This document shows positions 20,325 to 28,866 of a stretch of DNA of 64,000 bases, in pieces. The stretch is taken from NCBI GenBank assembly GCA_902595105.1, contig CACJPA010000003.1:1-64000 (forward strand), read 5' to 3'. Origin of the DNA: an uncultured Pelagibacteraceae bacterium (lineage in GTDB: Bacteria; Pseudomonadota; Alphaproteobacteria; Pelagibacterales; Pelagibacteraceae). Positions within the stretch are counted from its first letter, which is position 1. Each line of letters opens with the position of its first letter. Under the pieces are notes generated by a model. That model saw only the letters and a list, made by a program, of their open reading frames with translations. It was not told where the DNA came from and did not search any database. The translations under genes and the position numbers were made by a program.

Positions 20325-21356
20325 ATGAGAAAATTATCAATTTTAGCATTAATTTTATCTATGCTTTCATCTGGTTTAGCTATTGCTGCTGGTGAAGTAA
20401 ATATTTTTAATGCAAGACATTATAAGGCTGATGCTGAAATGTATGGAAAATTTACAGCAGCTACAGGAATTAAAGTAAATTTAATTAATGGTAAATCAGG
20501 AGCCTTAGAAAAAAGAATAGCCGAAGAAGGAGTAGATTCTTCAGCTGATCTTTATATTACTGCAGATGCAGGAAGATGTGGTGCTATGGACTCTAAAGGT
20601 TTGCTTCAAAGCGGCCTAACATCTGCAACAATAAAAGCATCTGTTCCAAAAAACTTTAGAACAACTAAGTGGGTCGGTGTAGCAAAAAGAGCAAGAATAA
20701 TCTACTACTCGCCTGAAAGAGTAAGTGGTGCTGAATTATCAGGTTTAACTTATGAAGGTTTAGCTGATCCAAAATGGAAAGGTAGATTGGTAATAAGAAA
20801 GTCAAGCAACATTTATAACAAGTCTCTTGTAGCATCATTAATTGAAAATAATGGAAAAGTAGCTACTAAAAAGTGGGCCGAAGGTGTTGTTGCAAACATG
20901 GCTAGAGAACCTAAAGGTAATGATAGAGCTCAAATTATGGCAGTTGCAGCTGGTGAAGCTGATATTGCTGTAGCAAATACTTATTATTTAGCTTTAATGT
21001 TGTCCGGTAACAAAGGTGCAGAACAACAAGCAGCTGCTAAAAAAGTTAAAGCGTTTTTCCCCAATCAACAAGGCAGAGGAACACATATGAATATTAGTTG
21101 TGCTGCTTTAGTTAAGGGAGCGCCTAATAAAGCAAATGCTATTGCACTTGTTGACTTTTTATTATCACCAGAATCACAAGAACACTTTACAAATAATACG
21201 TTTGAGTTTCCAATGATTGGTGGTGTTTCTCCAAGTCCATTAGTAGTAAATAATTTAGGTTTAGATTTTAAACAAGATCTAGCAACTAAAGTTTCTAGTT
21301 ATGGAAAAAATCAAGCTGCTGCGTTAGAAGTAATGACAGCTGCTGGTTGGAAGTAA
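20325..21356 (+). CDS. fbpA: Iron(III) ABC transporter periplasmic binding protein
   Basis: Signal peptide, EVNIFNARHYKADAEMYGKFTAATGIKVNLINGKSGALEKRI; conserved AVANTYYLALM; Fur-like site upstream. Confidence 0.9.
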   Translation: MRKLSILALILSMLSSGLAIAAGEVNIFNARHYKADAEMYGKFTAATGIKVNLINGKSGALEKRIAEEGVDSSADLYITADAGRCGAMDSKGLLQSGLTSATIKASVPKNFRTTKWVGVAKRARIIYYSPERVSGAELSGLTYEGLADPKWKGRLVIRKSSNIYNKSLVASLIENNGKVATKKWAEGVVANMAREPKGNDRAQIMAVAAGEADIAVANTYYLALMLSGNKGAEQQAAAKKVKAFFPNQQGRGTHMNISCAALVKGAPNKANAIALVDFLLSPESQEHFTNNTFEFPMIGGVSPSPLVVNNLGLDFKQDLATKVSSYGKNQAAALEVMTAAGWK

Positions 21357-21363
21357 ACACAAA

Positions 21364-21549
21364 GTGAAAAAGAATTTATTTAATTTTAATTTAAATAATT
21401 CTTCTGATGAGGACGGCTCACACGCGGGTCAGATAACATGTGAGCCATGCTCGTCAGAGTGTGAAAAAATTAAAAGAAAAATAAATAATAGAAAATTATC
21501 AGAACTTAATAAAGACGAGGCCCTAGACATCCTCACTCCTTTTAAATGA
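21364..21549 (+). CDS. Doubtful 61-aa ORF (GTG start), Cys-containing; region may instead be structured RNA
   Basis: Open frame, but codons in the hairpin and near the 3' end (ggc cac gcg ggt; gac gag gcc cta gac atc ctc) are atypical for this genome. Confidence 0.3.
   Translation: MKKNLFNFNLNNSSDEDGSHAGQITCEPCSSECEKIKRKINNRKLSELNKDEALDILTPFK
21402..21459 (+). ncRNA. Candidate structured RNA element: long compound hairpin downstream of fbpA
   Basis: TTCTGATGAG(21402-21411)/CTCGTCAGAG(21450-21459) outer stem with wobbles, 3x3 internal loop, then perfect GGCTCACA(21415-21422)/TGTGAGCC(21439-21446) with 16-nt loop. Confidence 0.45.
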
Positions 21550-21571
21550 TGATATATATTTTTCTAGATAT

Positions 21572-21629
21572 GTGCTCACGTCACTCTCCTCTAGGATATT
21601 TACCCTTTCCTAGAAATTGTCGTGGGCAC
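21572..21629 (+). ncRNA. Candidate structured leader hairpin upstream of peroxiredoxin gene
   Basis: GTGCTCACG(21572-21580)/CGTGGGCAC(21621-21629) 9 bp with one G-U, inner TCTAGGA(21590-21596)/TCCTAGA(21608-21614) 7 bp; ends 9 nt before ATG 21639. Confidence 0.45.
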
Positions 21630-21638
21630 TAAAAAATT

Positions 21639-22184
21639 ATGATTGAAGGTTTCAAAATACCAAACGTAACTTTTAGAATTAGAGAAGGTGATAGCTCAGA
21701 AAATGAAGCTACATGTGCAATTGGTGGAAAGTGGACAAACAAGTCTACTGATGATTTTTTTAAAAACAAAAGAGTAATTTTATTTAGTTTACCAGGTGCT
21801 TTTACTCCAACTTGTTCATCTCAACAATTACCTGGATTTGAGAAAAATGCTGTCGAATTAAAAAAATTAGGTATAGATGAAATTTATTGTTGTTCAGTAA
21901 ATGACTCATACGTAATGAACGCATGGGCTAAAAAGATGAATATTTCTAAGGTTAAAGTCATACCAGATGGATCAGGACTTTTTACAAAATACATGGGAAT
22001 GTTAATTTCTAAAGATCATGACGGATTTGGACAAAGAAGTTGGAGATATATGGCCATTGTAAAAGATGGAGTCATTGAAAAATGGTGGCAGGAACCAGGA
22101 ATTAATAATTCAGGTTCAGATGACGATCCGTATACAGAAACAACACCAGAAAATACAATTAAATATCTTTCTGCATCAAAGTAA
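21639..22184 (+). CDS. Peroxiredoxin (Prx5/redoxin-type)
   Basis: RVILFSLPGAFTPTCSSQQLPGFEKN...CCSVNDSYVMNAWAK...DPYTETTPENTIKYL. Confidence 0.85.
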   Translation: MIEGFKIPNVTFRIREGDSSENEATCAIGGKWTNKSTDDFFKNKRVILFSLPGAFTPTCSSQQLPGFEKNAVELKKLGIDEIYCCSVNDSYVMNAWAKKMNISKVKVIPDGSGLFTKYMGMLISKDHDGFGQRSWRYMAIVKDGVIEKWWQEPGINNSGSDDDPYTETTPENTIKYLSASK

Positions 22185-22224
22185 AACTATATTAAAAAGT
22201 TTTTTTTCTATTATAAGGCCCTTA

Positions 22225-23844
22225 ATGTTAAAAAATTTAAACATATGGGTTCTATCTTCTTTATTAGTTTCAATAGGTGTATTGATACCAATATTTACAG
22301 TTTTTTTTAGTTTTTTTGAAGAAACTTCAAATTATTATCAAATATTAAAAGACACTTTTTTATTTGAATATATTTTTAACTCCTTCATTTTATTAATATG
22401 CGTTTTGGCCCTGACCTTCATAATAGGAACAACATGTGCGTATTTAGTTTCTTTTTATAAATTTCCTTTTAGCAATTTTTTTAAATGGTCACTTATACTT
22501 GGTTTTGCTGTGCCTCCATATATTTATGCATATTCTTTAACAGCCTTTTTTGAAAATTATGGTACAGCTTTTACAATATTGATAAATTTGTTTGGAGAAG
22601 GGGAATATAATAAATATATACCAAAGTTTGATGGTCTTCTTGGGGCTGTACTTTCACTTTCATTCTCATTATTTGCCTATGTGTATATTCTTTCTCGAGC
22701 ATCATTTTTATATCAATCTCAAAACCTCATTGATTTAGGGAGAAGTTTGGGTTTTTCTAAATTTAAATCTTTATATTCTTTGATATTACCAGCTGCTAGA
22801 CCTGCAATTATTGCTGGATTGTCACTTGTTGCAATGGAAACATTAGCTGAATTTGGTGCAGTTGATTTTTTCTCAATCAATACTCTAACCACAGGTATTT
22901 ATAATTCTTGGATTACATTTGATGATTTAGCATTTTCAAATAGATTATCTTTTTTCTTACTAATATTTATTTTTGCATGTTTTATAATAGAAAATTTTTC
23001 AAGAAAAAATGCTAAATATCATTTTAATTCAAGAGGTGGGTTTAAACATAAAGAAAAAATTACTTTAACTGGAAAAAAATCTTTTTTTGCATTTTTGTTT
23101 TGTTTTATTATTTTCTTTTTAAGTTTCTTATTTCCATTAAGTCAAATGTTATATTGGACAATTAAATTTCCAGAAAATCTTTTTGATATTGATATAATTT
23201 CACTTACTTTAAATACGATTTATCTAGTAATTTTATCTAGCATAGTGTTGATTTTATTTTCTTTAATTTCAAATTATGGAAATAGAGTTTCTAGAAATAA
23301 GATTTTAAACTTTTTATCAACTATATCTATCTCAGGTTATGCTATTCCAGGTGTTATTTTAGCTGTAGCCTTTATAACTTTTATCGCTTGGTTTGACGAT
23401 AATGTTGTTAAAACTCTAGGATTTTTGTCTATTAAAAAAATCTTTATTGGTTCTGTTCTTGGTTTGGTTTTAGTTTATTTTGTAAGATTTTACTCTTTAG
23501 CATTTAATGGAATAAAATCTGGTTATGAAAAAATAAATATTTCAGTTGATGAAAGTTCATATTTACTTGGTTATTCCAAAAAGAAAACTTTTTTAAATAT
23601 TCATATACCTTTTTTAAGAAATTCGCTTTTATTTGTGGCTATATTGATTTCTTTAGAAATTATAAGAGAGCTACCAATCACTTTGATATTAAGACCCTTT
23701 AATTTTGAAACTTTTGCAACTACAGCTTATATATCCGCTTCAGAGGACTTATTAGAAGCTGCAGCTGTTCCTTCATTATTTTTAATTTTAATTGCAACTA
23801 TATTTATTATGCTTACATCTAAGTATATTTTGAGAGAAGAATGA
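22225..23844 (+). CDS. fbpB: Iron(III) ABC transporter permease (fused two-domain)
   Basis: Multi-TM binding-protein-dependent permease. ORF track opens at 22066 inside the prior gene; ATG 22225 (MLKNLNIWVLSSLLVSIG) is a more plausible start. Confidence 0.85.
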   Translation: MLKNLNIWVLSSLLVSIGVLIPIFTVFFSFFEETSNYYQILKDTFLFEYIFNSFILLICVLALTFIIGTTCAYLVSFYKFPFSNFFKWSLILGFAVPPYIYAYSLTAFFENYGTAFTILINLFGEGEYNKYIPKFDGLLGAVLSLSFSLFAYVYILSRASFLYQSQNLIDLGRSLGFSKFKSLYSLILPAARPAIIAGLSLVAMETLAEFGAVDFFSINTLTTGIYNSWITFDDLAFSNRLSFFLLIFIFACFIIENFSRKNAKYHFNSRGGFKHKEKITLTGKKSFFAFLFCFIIFFLSFLFPLSQMLYWTIKFPENLFDIDIISLTLNTIYLVILSSIVLILFSLISNYGNRVSRNKILNFLSTISISGYAIPGVILAVAFITFIAWFDDNVVKTLGFLSIKKIFIGSVLGLVLVYFVRFYSLAFNGIKSGYEKINISVDESSYLLGYSKKKTFLNIHIPFLRNSLLFVAILISLEIIRELPITLILRPFNFETFATTAYISASEDLLEAAAVPSLFLILIATIFIMLTSKYILREE

Positions 23845-24902
23845 AAAATAAATTTTTAGAAATTAAAAATGTTGATTTTATAATTGGTGGAAAAACTAAG
23901 GTTAAAAATGCTTCATTTGATATTGAAAATGAAGGAGACACTTTATGTATTTTAGGTCCATCAGGAATTGGAAAAACAACAATTCTAAGAACAATAGCAG
24001 GTCTAGAAGAAGTTGAAAAAGGCTCAATTAAATTAAATGGTAATTTAATGTCATCTAAAGATAAACATGTTGAACCTGAAGATAGAAATATATCTTTATC
24101 TTTTCAAGATAACAGCTTGTTTCCACATTATACAGTAGAAAAGAATATTAAATTAGGTGCCGAAAAAAATGCAACAAAAAAAAACAAGAAACTTACATTT
24201 AAGGAAATTATAGATTTTCTTGATATTTCAAAAATACTTAAAAAATATCCCCACGAAATAAGTGCTGGTGAAGCTCAAAGAGCTTCTCTTGCAAGATCTC
24301 TTTTAACAAAACCTGATCTTTTATTGTTAGACGAACCTTTGTCAAATGTTGATCAAAGTTTTAAGGAAGAAATTCAGGTAAAATTAAAAAAAATTTTAAG
24401 TAAACTAAAAATCACAACAATTATTGTAACACATGATTCTTATGAGGCTTTTTATTTAGGAAATAAATGTGCAATTGTTTTAGATGGCCAAATAAAACAG
24501 TTTGATGATCCTTATAACGTTTATCACTTTCCAAACTCAATCGAAGTAGTAAATTTTTTAAATCGTGGAATTTTAATTCCAGCAAAAGTAACAGGCGAAA
24601 ATTCACTTGAAAACAAAGATCTTGGAACAATAAAAGGAAATTTCATTAAGCACTATCCCAAAGGTTCAAATGTAAAATTATTATTACAGCCAGAGGACCT
24701 AGAGCATGATGATAAAAGCAATCTAAAACTAGAAGTAGTTGATAGAAAATTTAGAGGAACAAACTTTATTTATACTTTGAAAACTAATAGCAATTTATTA
24801 ATACCAGTTTTTGTTCATTCTCATCATGAACACCAACATGAAGCCGATGAAAAGTTTGGAATTAAAAGACCGATTAATATTGATCACATAGTTTGTTTTT
24901 AA
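23841..24902 (+). CDS. fbpC: Iron(III) ABC transporter ATP-binding protein
   Basis: Walker A GPSGIGKTT, signature SAGEAQRASLARSL, Walker B LLLLDEPLSN. Confidence 0.9.
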   Translation: MKNKFLEIKNVDFIIGGKTKVKNASFDIENEGDTLCILGPSGIGKTTILRTIAGLEEVEKGSIKLNGNLMSSKDKHVEPEDRNISLSFQDNSLFPHYTVEKNIKLGAEKNATKKNKKLTFKEIIDFLDISKILKKYPHEISAGEAQRASLARSLLTKPDLLLLDEPLSNVDQSFKEEIQVKLKKILSKLKITTIIVTHDSYEAFYLGNKCAIVLDGQIKQFDDPYNVYHFPNSIEVVNFLNRGILIPAKVTGENSLENKDLGTIKGNFIKHYPKGSNVKLLLQPEDLEHDDKSNLKLEVVDRKFRGTNFIYTLKTNSNLLIPVFVHSHHEHQHEADEKFGIKRPINIDHIVCF

Positions 24903-24914
24903 TAAAACAAGCAA

Positions 24915-25601
24915 ATGCTTACAAAAAAACAATTATTTACTCGTGGCATGTTAGATATTTCTCCACATATGCTTTCAGTAATTCCATTTGGAATAATTTG
25001 TGGAGCAATTGGGGTAGAACTTGGATTTGATCCATATTTGGTTTATGCAATGTCGTTCATAATTTTTGGAGGAGCTTCTCAAATAGTTTTTTTACAGTTG
25101 TTGTCAGGTGGTGCATCTAGTCTAGTAGCAGTTGCCTCTGTTGGAATTATAAATTCTCGACATTTACTATATGGAGCAGTGTTATCTGAATATTTAGAAA
25201 AATTATCTTTCATTAAAAAATTATTAATTTCTTATGTTGTTGTGGATCAAGGATTTGCTGAATCTAATAAATTTTTCAAAAAAAATAGAAATGAAGAATT
25301 TCTACATTATCATTTAATTGGTACAGGATGCACAATGTGGGTTTGTTGGCAGATAGCAACTTTATCAGGAATTGTTTTAGGATCATTTGTTCCAGAAGAA
25401 CTTGGATTAAAATTTGCTATTCCCCTAACGTTTATAGCAATTGTTGTTCAGGATTTAAAAAAAATAGATCATGTAATTGTTATGATTACTTGTGGTTTAA
25501 GCTCATTATTATTTTTTGATGCTCCATTTAAATCTTACATAATTATTTCACCAATAATTGCTTTATTTGTAGCTGCACTTTTATTGAGGTTAAAAAAATG
25601 A
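24915..25601 (+). CDS. azlC: AzlC-family branched-chain amino acid exporter subunit
   Basis: SVIPFGIICGAIGVELGF...GGASQIVFLQLLSGGA..INSRHLLYGA. Confidence 0.9.
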   Translation: MLTKKQLFTRGMLDISPHMLSVIPFGIICGAIGVELGFDPYLVYAMSFIIFGGASQIVFLQLLSGGASSLVAVASVGIINSRHLLYGAVLSEYLEKLSFIKKLLISYVVVDQGFAESNKFFKKNRNEEFLHYHLIGTGCTMWVCWQIATLSGIVLGSFVPEELGLKFAIPLTFIAIVVQDLKKIDHVIVMITCGLSSLLFFDAPFKSYIIISPIIALFVAALLLRLKK

Positions 25602-25915
25602 CACTTACTGCAATTATTTTTGCTGGAATATTAACCTACTTTACTAGAATGACTATGATCGCTTTAATAAGTAGAGATATGTTGGGAGATAAAATCAAAG
25701 CTGTGTTGGAATATGTTCCTTCGGCAGTGTTTCCAGCAATAATATTTCCAGGAATATTTATAAATGATTTTGGAACTTTTATAGAAATAAATGATCCTAA
25801 AATTTTTGGAGCATTAGTTGCTGTAATTGTAGGTTATTTATCAAAAAATATTATTGCAACAATTTCAGCTGGATTAGTTTCTTATTGGTTTTTAATATTT
25901 GTAGTATTTAATTAG
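25598..25915 (+). CDS. azlD: AzlD-family protein
   Basis: Small TM protein coupled to azlC: ILTYFTRMTMIAL...YVPSAVFPAIIFPGI. Confidence 0.85.
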   Translation: MTLTAIIFAGILTYFTRMTMIALISRDMLGDKIKAVLEYVPSAVFPAIIFPGIFINDFGTFIEINDPKIFGALVAVIVGYLSKNIIATISAGLVSYWFLIFVVFN

Positions 25916-26591
25916 CACCTAATTTTATATTTCTACTCACATTAATATCTATTAATTTTGGTTTTGCTAAATTTAGGTTTGACATAAGTTCTACATACTC
26001 ATCAACATTTTTAACCTGTAATCTTGGGTTAAATTTTTTTTCATTACCAATTGTGCTAGATTCTTTGCCGTTATAATCATGACCAGGATATAAAATTGTA
26101 TCCTCAGGCAATTTTAACAATCTATTAAATAATGAATTATAAGCATCTTTTGAACTACCATTTTGAAAATCAGTTCTACCTGTCCCATTAATTAAAAGCG
26201 TGTCTCCTGAAAATAAATATCTATCCATTAAGAAACTATAACTGTCTGAAGTATGACCAGGCGTATATATGGCTTTGATTTCTATTTGGTCAATTTTTAT
26301 TATTTCATCATCTTTTACTTTAATTTCTACTGTATCAGCGGGAGTATGTTCTCCCATAAGTGTAGAGCAATTTGTTGCTTGCTTAAGTTTAGTCGCACCA
26401 GTTACATGGTCAGCATGTATATGTGTATCTATTACTTTAACTAGTTTTAAATCTAATTCTTGAAGTAACTTAATATAGCTTTCAACATTTTCAATTACTG
26501 GATCAATTATGACTGCCTCGCGACCTTTTGCCGACGCAATTAAATAAGTATAAGTTGATGATTTATTATCGAAAACTTGTCTAAAAATCAT
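25908..26591 (-). CDS. MBL-fold hydrolase, persulfide dioxygenase (ETHE1)-like
   Basis: DTHIHADHVTGATKL, IYTPGHTSDSYSFL, FSGDTLLINGTGRTDFQNGSS, YPGHDYNG. Confidence 0.85.
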   Translation of the reverse strand: MIFRQVFDNKSSTYTYLIASAKGREAVIIDPVIENVESYIKLLQELDLKLVKVIDTHIHADHVTGATKLKQATNCSTLMGEHTPADTVEIKVKDDEIIKIDQIEIKAIYTPGHTSDSYSFLMDRYLFSGDTLLINGTGRTDFQNGSSKDAYNSLFNRLLKLPEDTILYPGHDYNGKESSTIGNEKKFNPRLQVKNVDEYVELMSNLNLAKPKLIDINVSRNIKLGAN

Positions 26592-26613
26592 TTATCATTA
26601 ATATCAAATTATA

Positions 26614-27051
26614 ATGAATACCTCTACATTTCATTGGTCTTGTAGACATACCTGGAAAAGAAGTGCAAAAAATACAGCTTGGTGTGTACTAGGTTGTGCG
26701 ATTGGAGACTTTGGAACGATATTATTTTTTCAATTAACTCAAATCCCTTTTCCGGTTTTAGGAATAATGATCTTAGCAATAATCAACGGATTGATCACAA
26801 GTATTATTTTAGAAACAATAATTTTAATGACACAAAATTTTAATTTTGTTAACGCATTCAAAACAGCTTGTGGTATGAGTTTAATTTCAATGATTAGCAT
26901 GGAAATCATGATGAATTTAACTGACTACGTTTTAACTGGAGGTGCTATTTTAACATGGTGGGTGATACCAATTATGTTGGTTGTAGGTTTTTTAACTCCT
27001 TGGCCTTATAATTACTGGAGATTAAAAAAGTTTGGAATTGCTTGTCATTAA
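26614..27051 (+). CDS. DUF4396-like membrane protein
   Basis: HWSCRHTWKRSAKNTAWCVLGCAIGDF; four-TM-like; conserved MNLTDYVLTGG. Confidence 0.7.
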   Translation: MNTSTFHWSCRHTWKRSAKNTAWCVLGCAIGDFGTILFFQLTQIPFPVLGIMILAIINGLITSIILETIILMTQNFNFVNAFKTACGMSLISMISMEIMMNLTDYVLTGGAILTWWVIPIMLVVGFLTPWPYNYWRLKKFGIACH

Positions 27052-27053
27052 AA

Positions 27054-27581
27054 TTAAAGAATTCTTTTTAGTAAATTGTCCCCAAAAAATAGTTTATGAA
27101 TAATAACAGCAGTTATATGAAGCGCTATTAAACCGATAAGGGTATAATTTGAAAAGATATGAATTTCATAAAACTGATCTGCTAAATCAAAATTTTCATT
27201 AATCTGAATTTCTCTAAATAATATTGTTAACGTTTCCCCATTAAATAATTTTTTTAATATTCCTGAAATTGTTATTGATAAAATAGCTATATATAAAAGT
27301 ACATGGTTCATTTTTGCTAGAAACCTTTGTCCTTTAAAAATACTAGGATCTAATTTTGGGGTAGGATTAAGTATATTATTTATTAATCTTATTATTATTA
27401 TATAAAAAAGAATTAAACCTAACGTAACATGAATATCTTCAATAGTTATTCTTTGTTCACCAAAATCTAAATCAACTAGATAAAAACCCAAAGGTATTTG
27501 TATAAAAAGAATAATTGCACTGAGCCAATGTAACGCTTTTGATATAATTCCATACTCTGTTAGGGTATTTGTTACATGCAT
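27054..27581 (-). CDS. Cytochrome b561 family protein
   Basis: SKALHWLSAIILFIQIPLGFYL, multiple TM His residues, HIFSNYTLIGLIALHITAVIIHKLFFGD. Confidence 0.85.
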   Translation of the reverse strand: MHVTNTLTEYGIISKALHWLSAIILFIQIPLGFYLVDLDFGEQRITIEDIHVTLGLILFYIIIIRLINNILNPTPKLDPSIFKGQRFLAKMNHVLLYIAILSITISGILKKLFNGETLTILFREIQINENFDLADQFYEIHIFSNYTLIGLIALHITAVIIHKLFFGDNLLKRIL

Positions 27582-28043
27582 GATTTATTTAATCATATAA
27601 AAAAATATATTAAAATAATTTTATTCTCAATTTTAAGCCTATTTTTCGTCTCATCTAGTCAAGCTGAGCTAACAGTTGAAGAGATTGTTAAAAGTAGACA
27701 AGCGTTGTTTAGTAAAAATTATAGTACAGCAAAAAGGGTACAAGCTTTTTCATCAAAAGGTGATTTTGAAAAAGCAAAAAAACTAATGATTGAAATGAGT
27801 GAAAATTATAAAGTTTTAATAGATCTATTTCCCGAAAATACTGAAGATGAATTTGACACCGAGGCTTTACCAACTGTTTGGGAGGAAAAAGATGCTTTTA
27901 ATGCATTAATGACAAAAGCATCTGATGATATGATAAAACTTGTATCCGTAATAGAGGATTCGGATGATATTCGGGGCACACTAACTAAATTTATGTGGAG
28001 TAACTGTAAGGCTTGTCATAACAGGTATCGAGAAGAACATTAG
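27576..28043 (+). CDS. Cytochrome c'-like exported c-type cytochrome
   Basis: Signal peptide; C-terminal CKACHNRYR (CxxCH). Confidence 0.8.
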   Translation: MHDLFNHIKKYIKIILFSILSLFFVSSSQAELTVEEIVKSRQALFSKNYSTAKRVQAFSSKGDFEKAKKLMIEMSENYKVLIDLFPENTEDEFDTEALPTVWEEKDAFNALMTKASDDMIKLVSVIEDSDDIRGTLTKFMWSNCKACHNRYREEH

Positions 28044-28056
28044 TTACTAAGTTAGA

Positions 28057-28584
28057 ATGATACCTCAAAAAGTTAAAGATCATATTGAAGAATATATTAG
28101 CCAAGAAGTTTATGTTCAAATAGCTATAATTAAAGGTAAAGAAAAAGTTTCAACAGAAACAGCTATTGATAAGTATTTTAACACAAACCATTTTAGAGAT
28201 TTTTCAGAGGGTAAACCCTATTTTCACTTCATTGATGGATTAAGAGATAAATGCCTTGGAAAACTTAAGAACTCTCCTATGAGAGATAAAGAAACTGAGG
28301 ATGAAACAATTAAATTATTACAAAAAAAATTAAATGATTTAACTGAAGATGAGCTTGAAGACACATATTGGGAAATAGAAACTGGAGAATTTTTTTCAGG
28401 AGAGCAAATAAAAGAATTAGAAAAAAATTGTAGTAAATTAATTAAAGAGCTTAATTTTTCAAATAAAAATAAAAAAGAAGTTCAAAAAACAGTCATGAGT
28501 TTTTGTGAAAACTATGAAAAGTTGTGTCAAAAAAAATACCCAGAAGCTCCACTGCCACTAGAAATATTAAAGTCTAATAATTAA
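28057..28584 (+). CDS. Hypothetical protein (restriction-endonuclease-like or unknown fold)
   Basis: 175-aa ORF with genome-typical codons; no family recognised. Confidence 0.5.
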   Translation: MIPQKVKDHIEEYISQEVYVQIAIIKGKEKVSTETAIDKYFNTNHFRDFSEGKPYFHFIDGLRDKCLGKLKNSPMRDKETEDETIKLLQKKLNDLTEDELEDTYWEIETGEFFSGEQIKELEKNCSKLIKELNFSNKNKKEVQKTVMSFCENYEKLCQKKYPEAPLPLEILKSNN

Positions 28585-28590
28585 TTTTTA

Positions 28591-28631
28591 AGGGTTCGCT
28601 CTTTAGTTGATACCTAAAGAGCTCCCTTTTT
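28591..28631 (+). terminator. Rho-independent terminator
   Basis: GCTCTTTAG(28598-28606)-TTGATAC-CTAAAGAGC(28614-28622), 9-bp perfect stem, flanked by AGGG/CCCT, then TTTTT. Confidence 0.8.
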
Positions 28632-28866
28632 ATCGCCTCTTTGGCATTTAATCCTAACGGATTTTATTATTTTAAGTTTTTTTATATCTAAAGATCTTCA
28701 GCTAAGTATCAGGTGGTAGTAATTTTAACATAAACCTCCTTAATGTAAAAAGGTAATTATATAAAAATTATTTTCAATAAATTTATCTATATTTAATAAA
28801 AATATATTTGTTGAATACAACCTACTGCTTTAGTAGATTCCCGGTAACTTAAATTATTTCCTAAAA

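Noticed and set aside
21404-21475. CTGATGAG followed later by GAAA resembles hammerhead ribozyme core pieces
   Set aside because: CTGATGAG is itself fully paired with CTCGTCAG, the GAAA is not adjacent to a stem II closing pair, and stems I/III are not evident.
22066-22224. N-terminal 53 aa of the FbpB ORF as given in the track
   Set aside because: Out-of-frame with the 3' end of the peroxiredoxin and hydrophilic; MLKNLNIWVLSSLLVSIG at 22225 is a normal first TM start.
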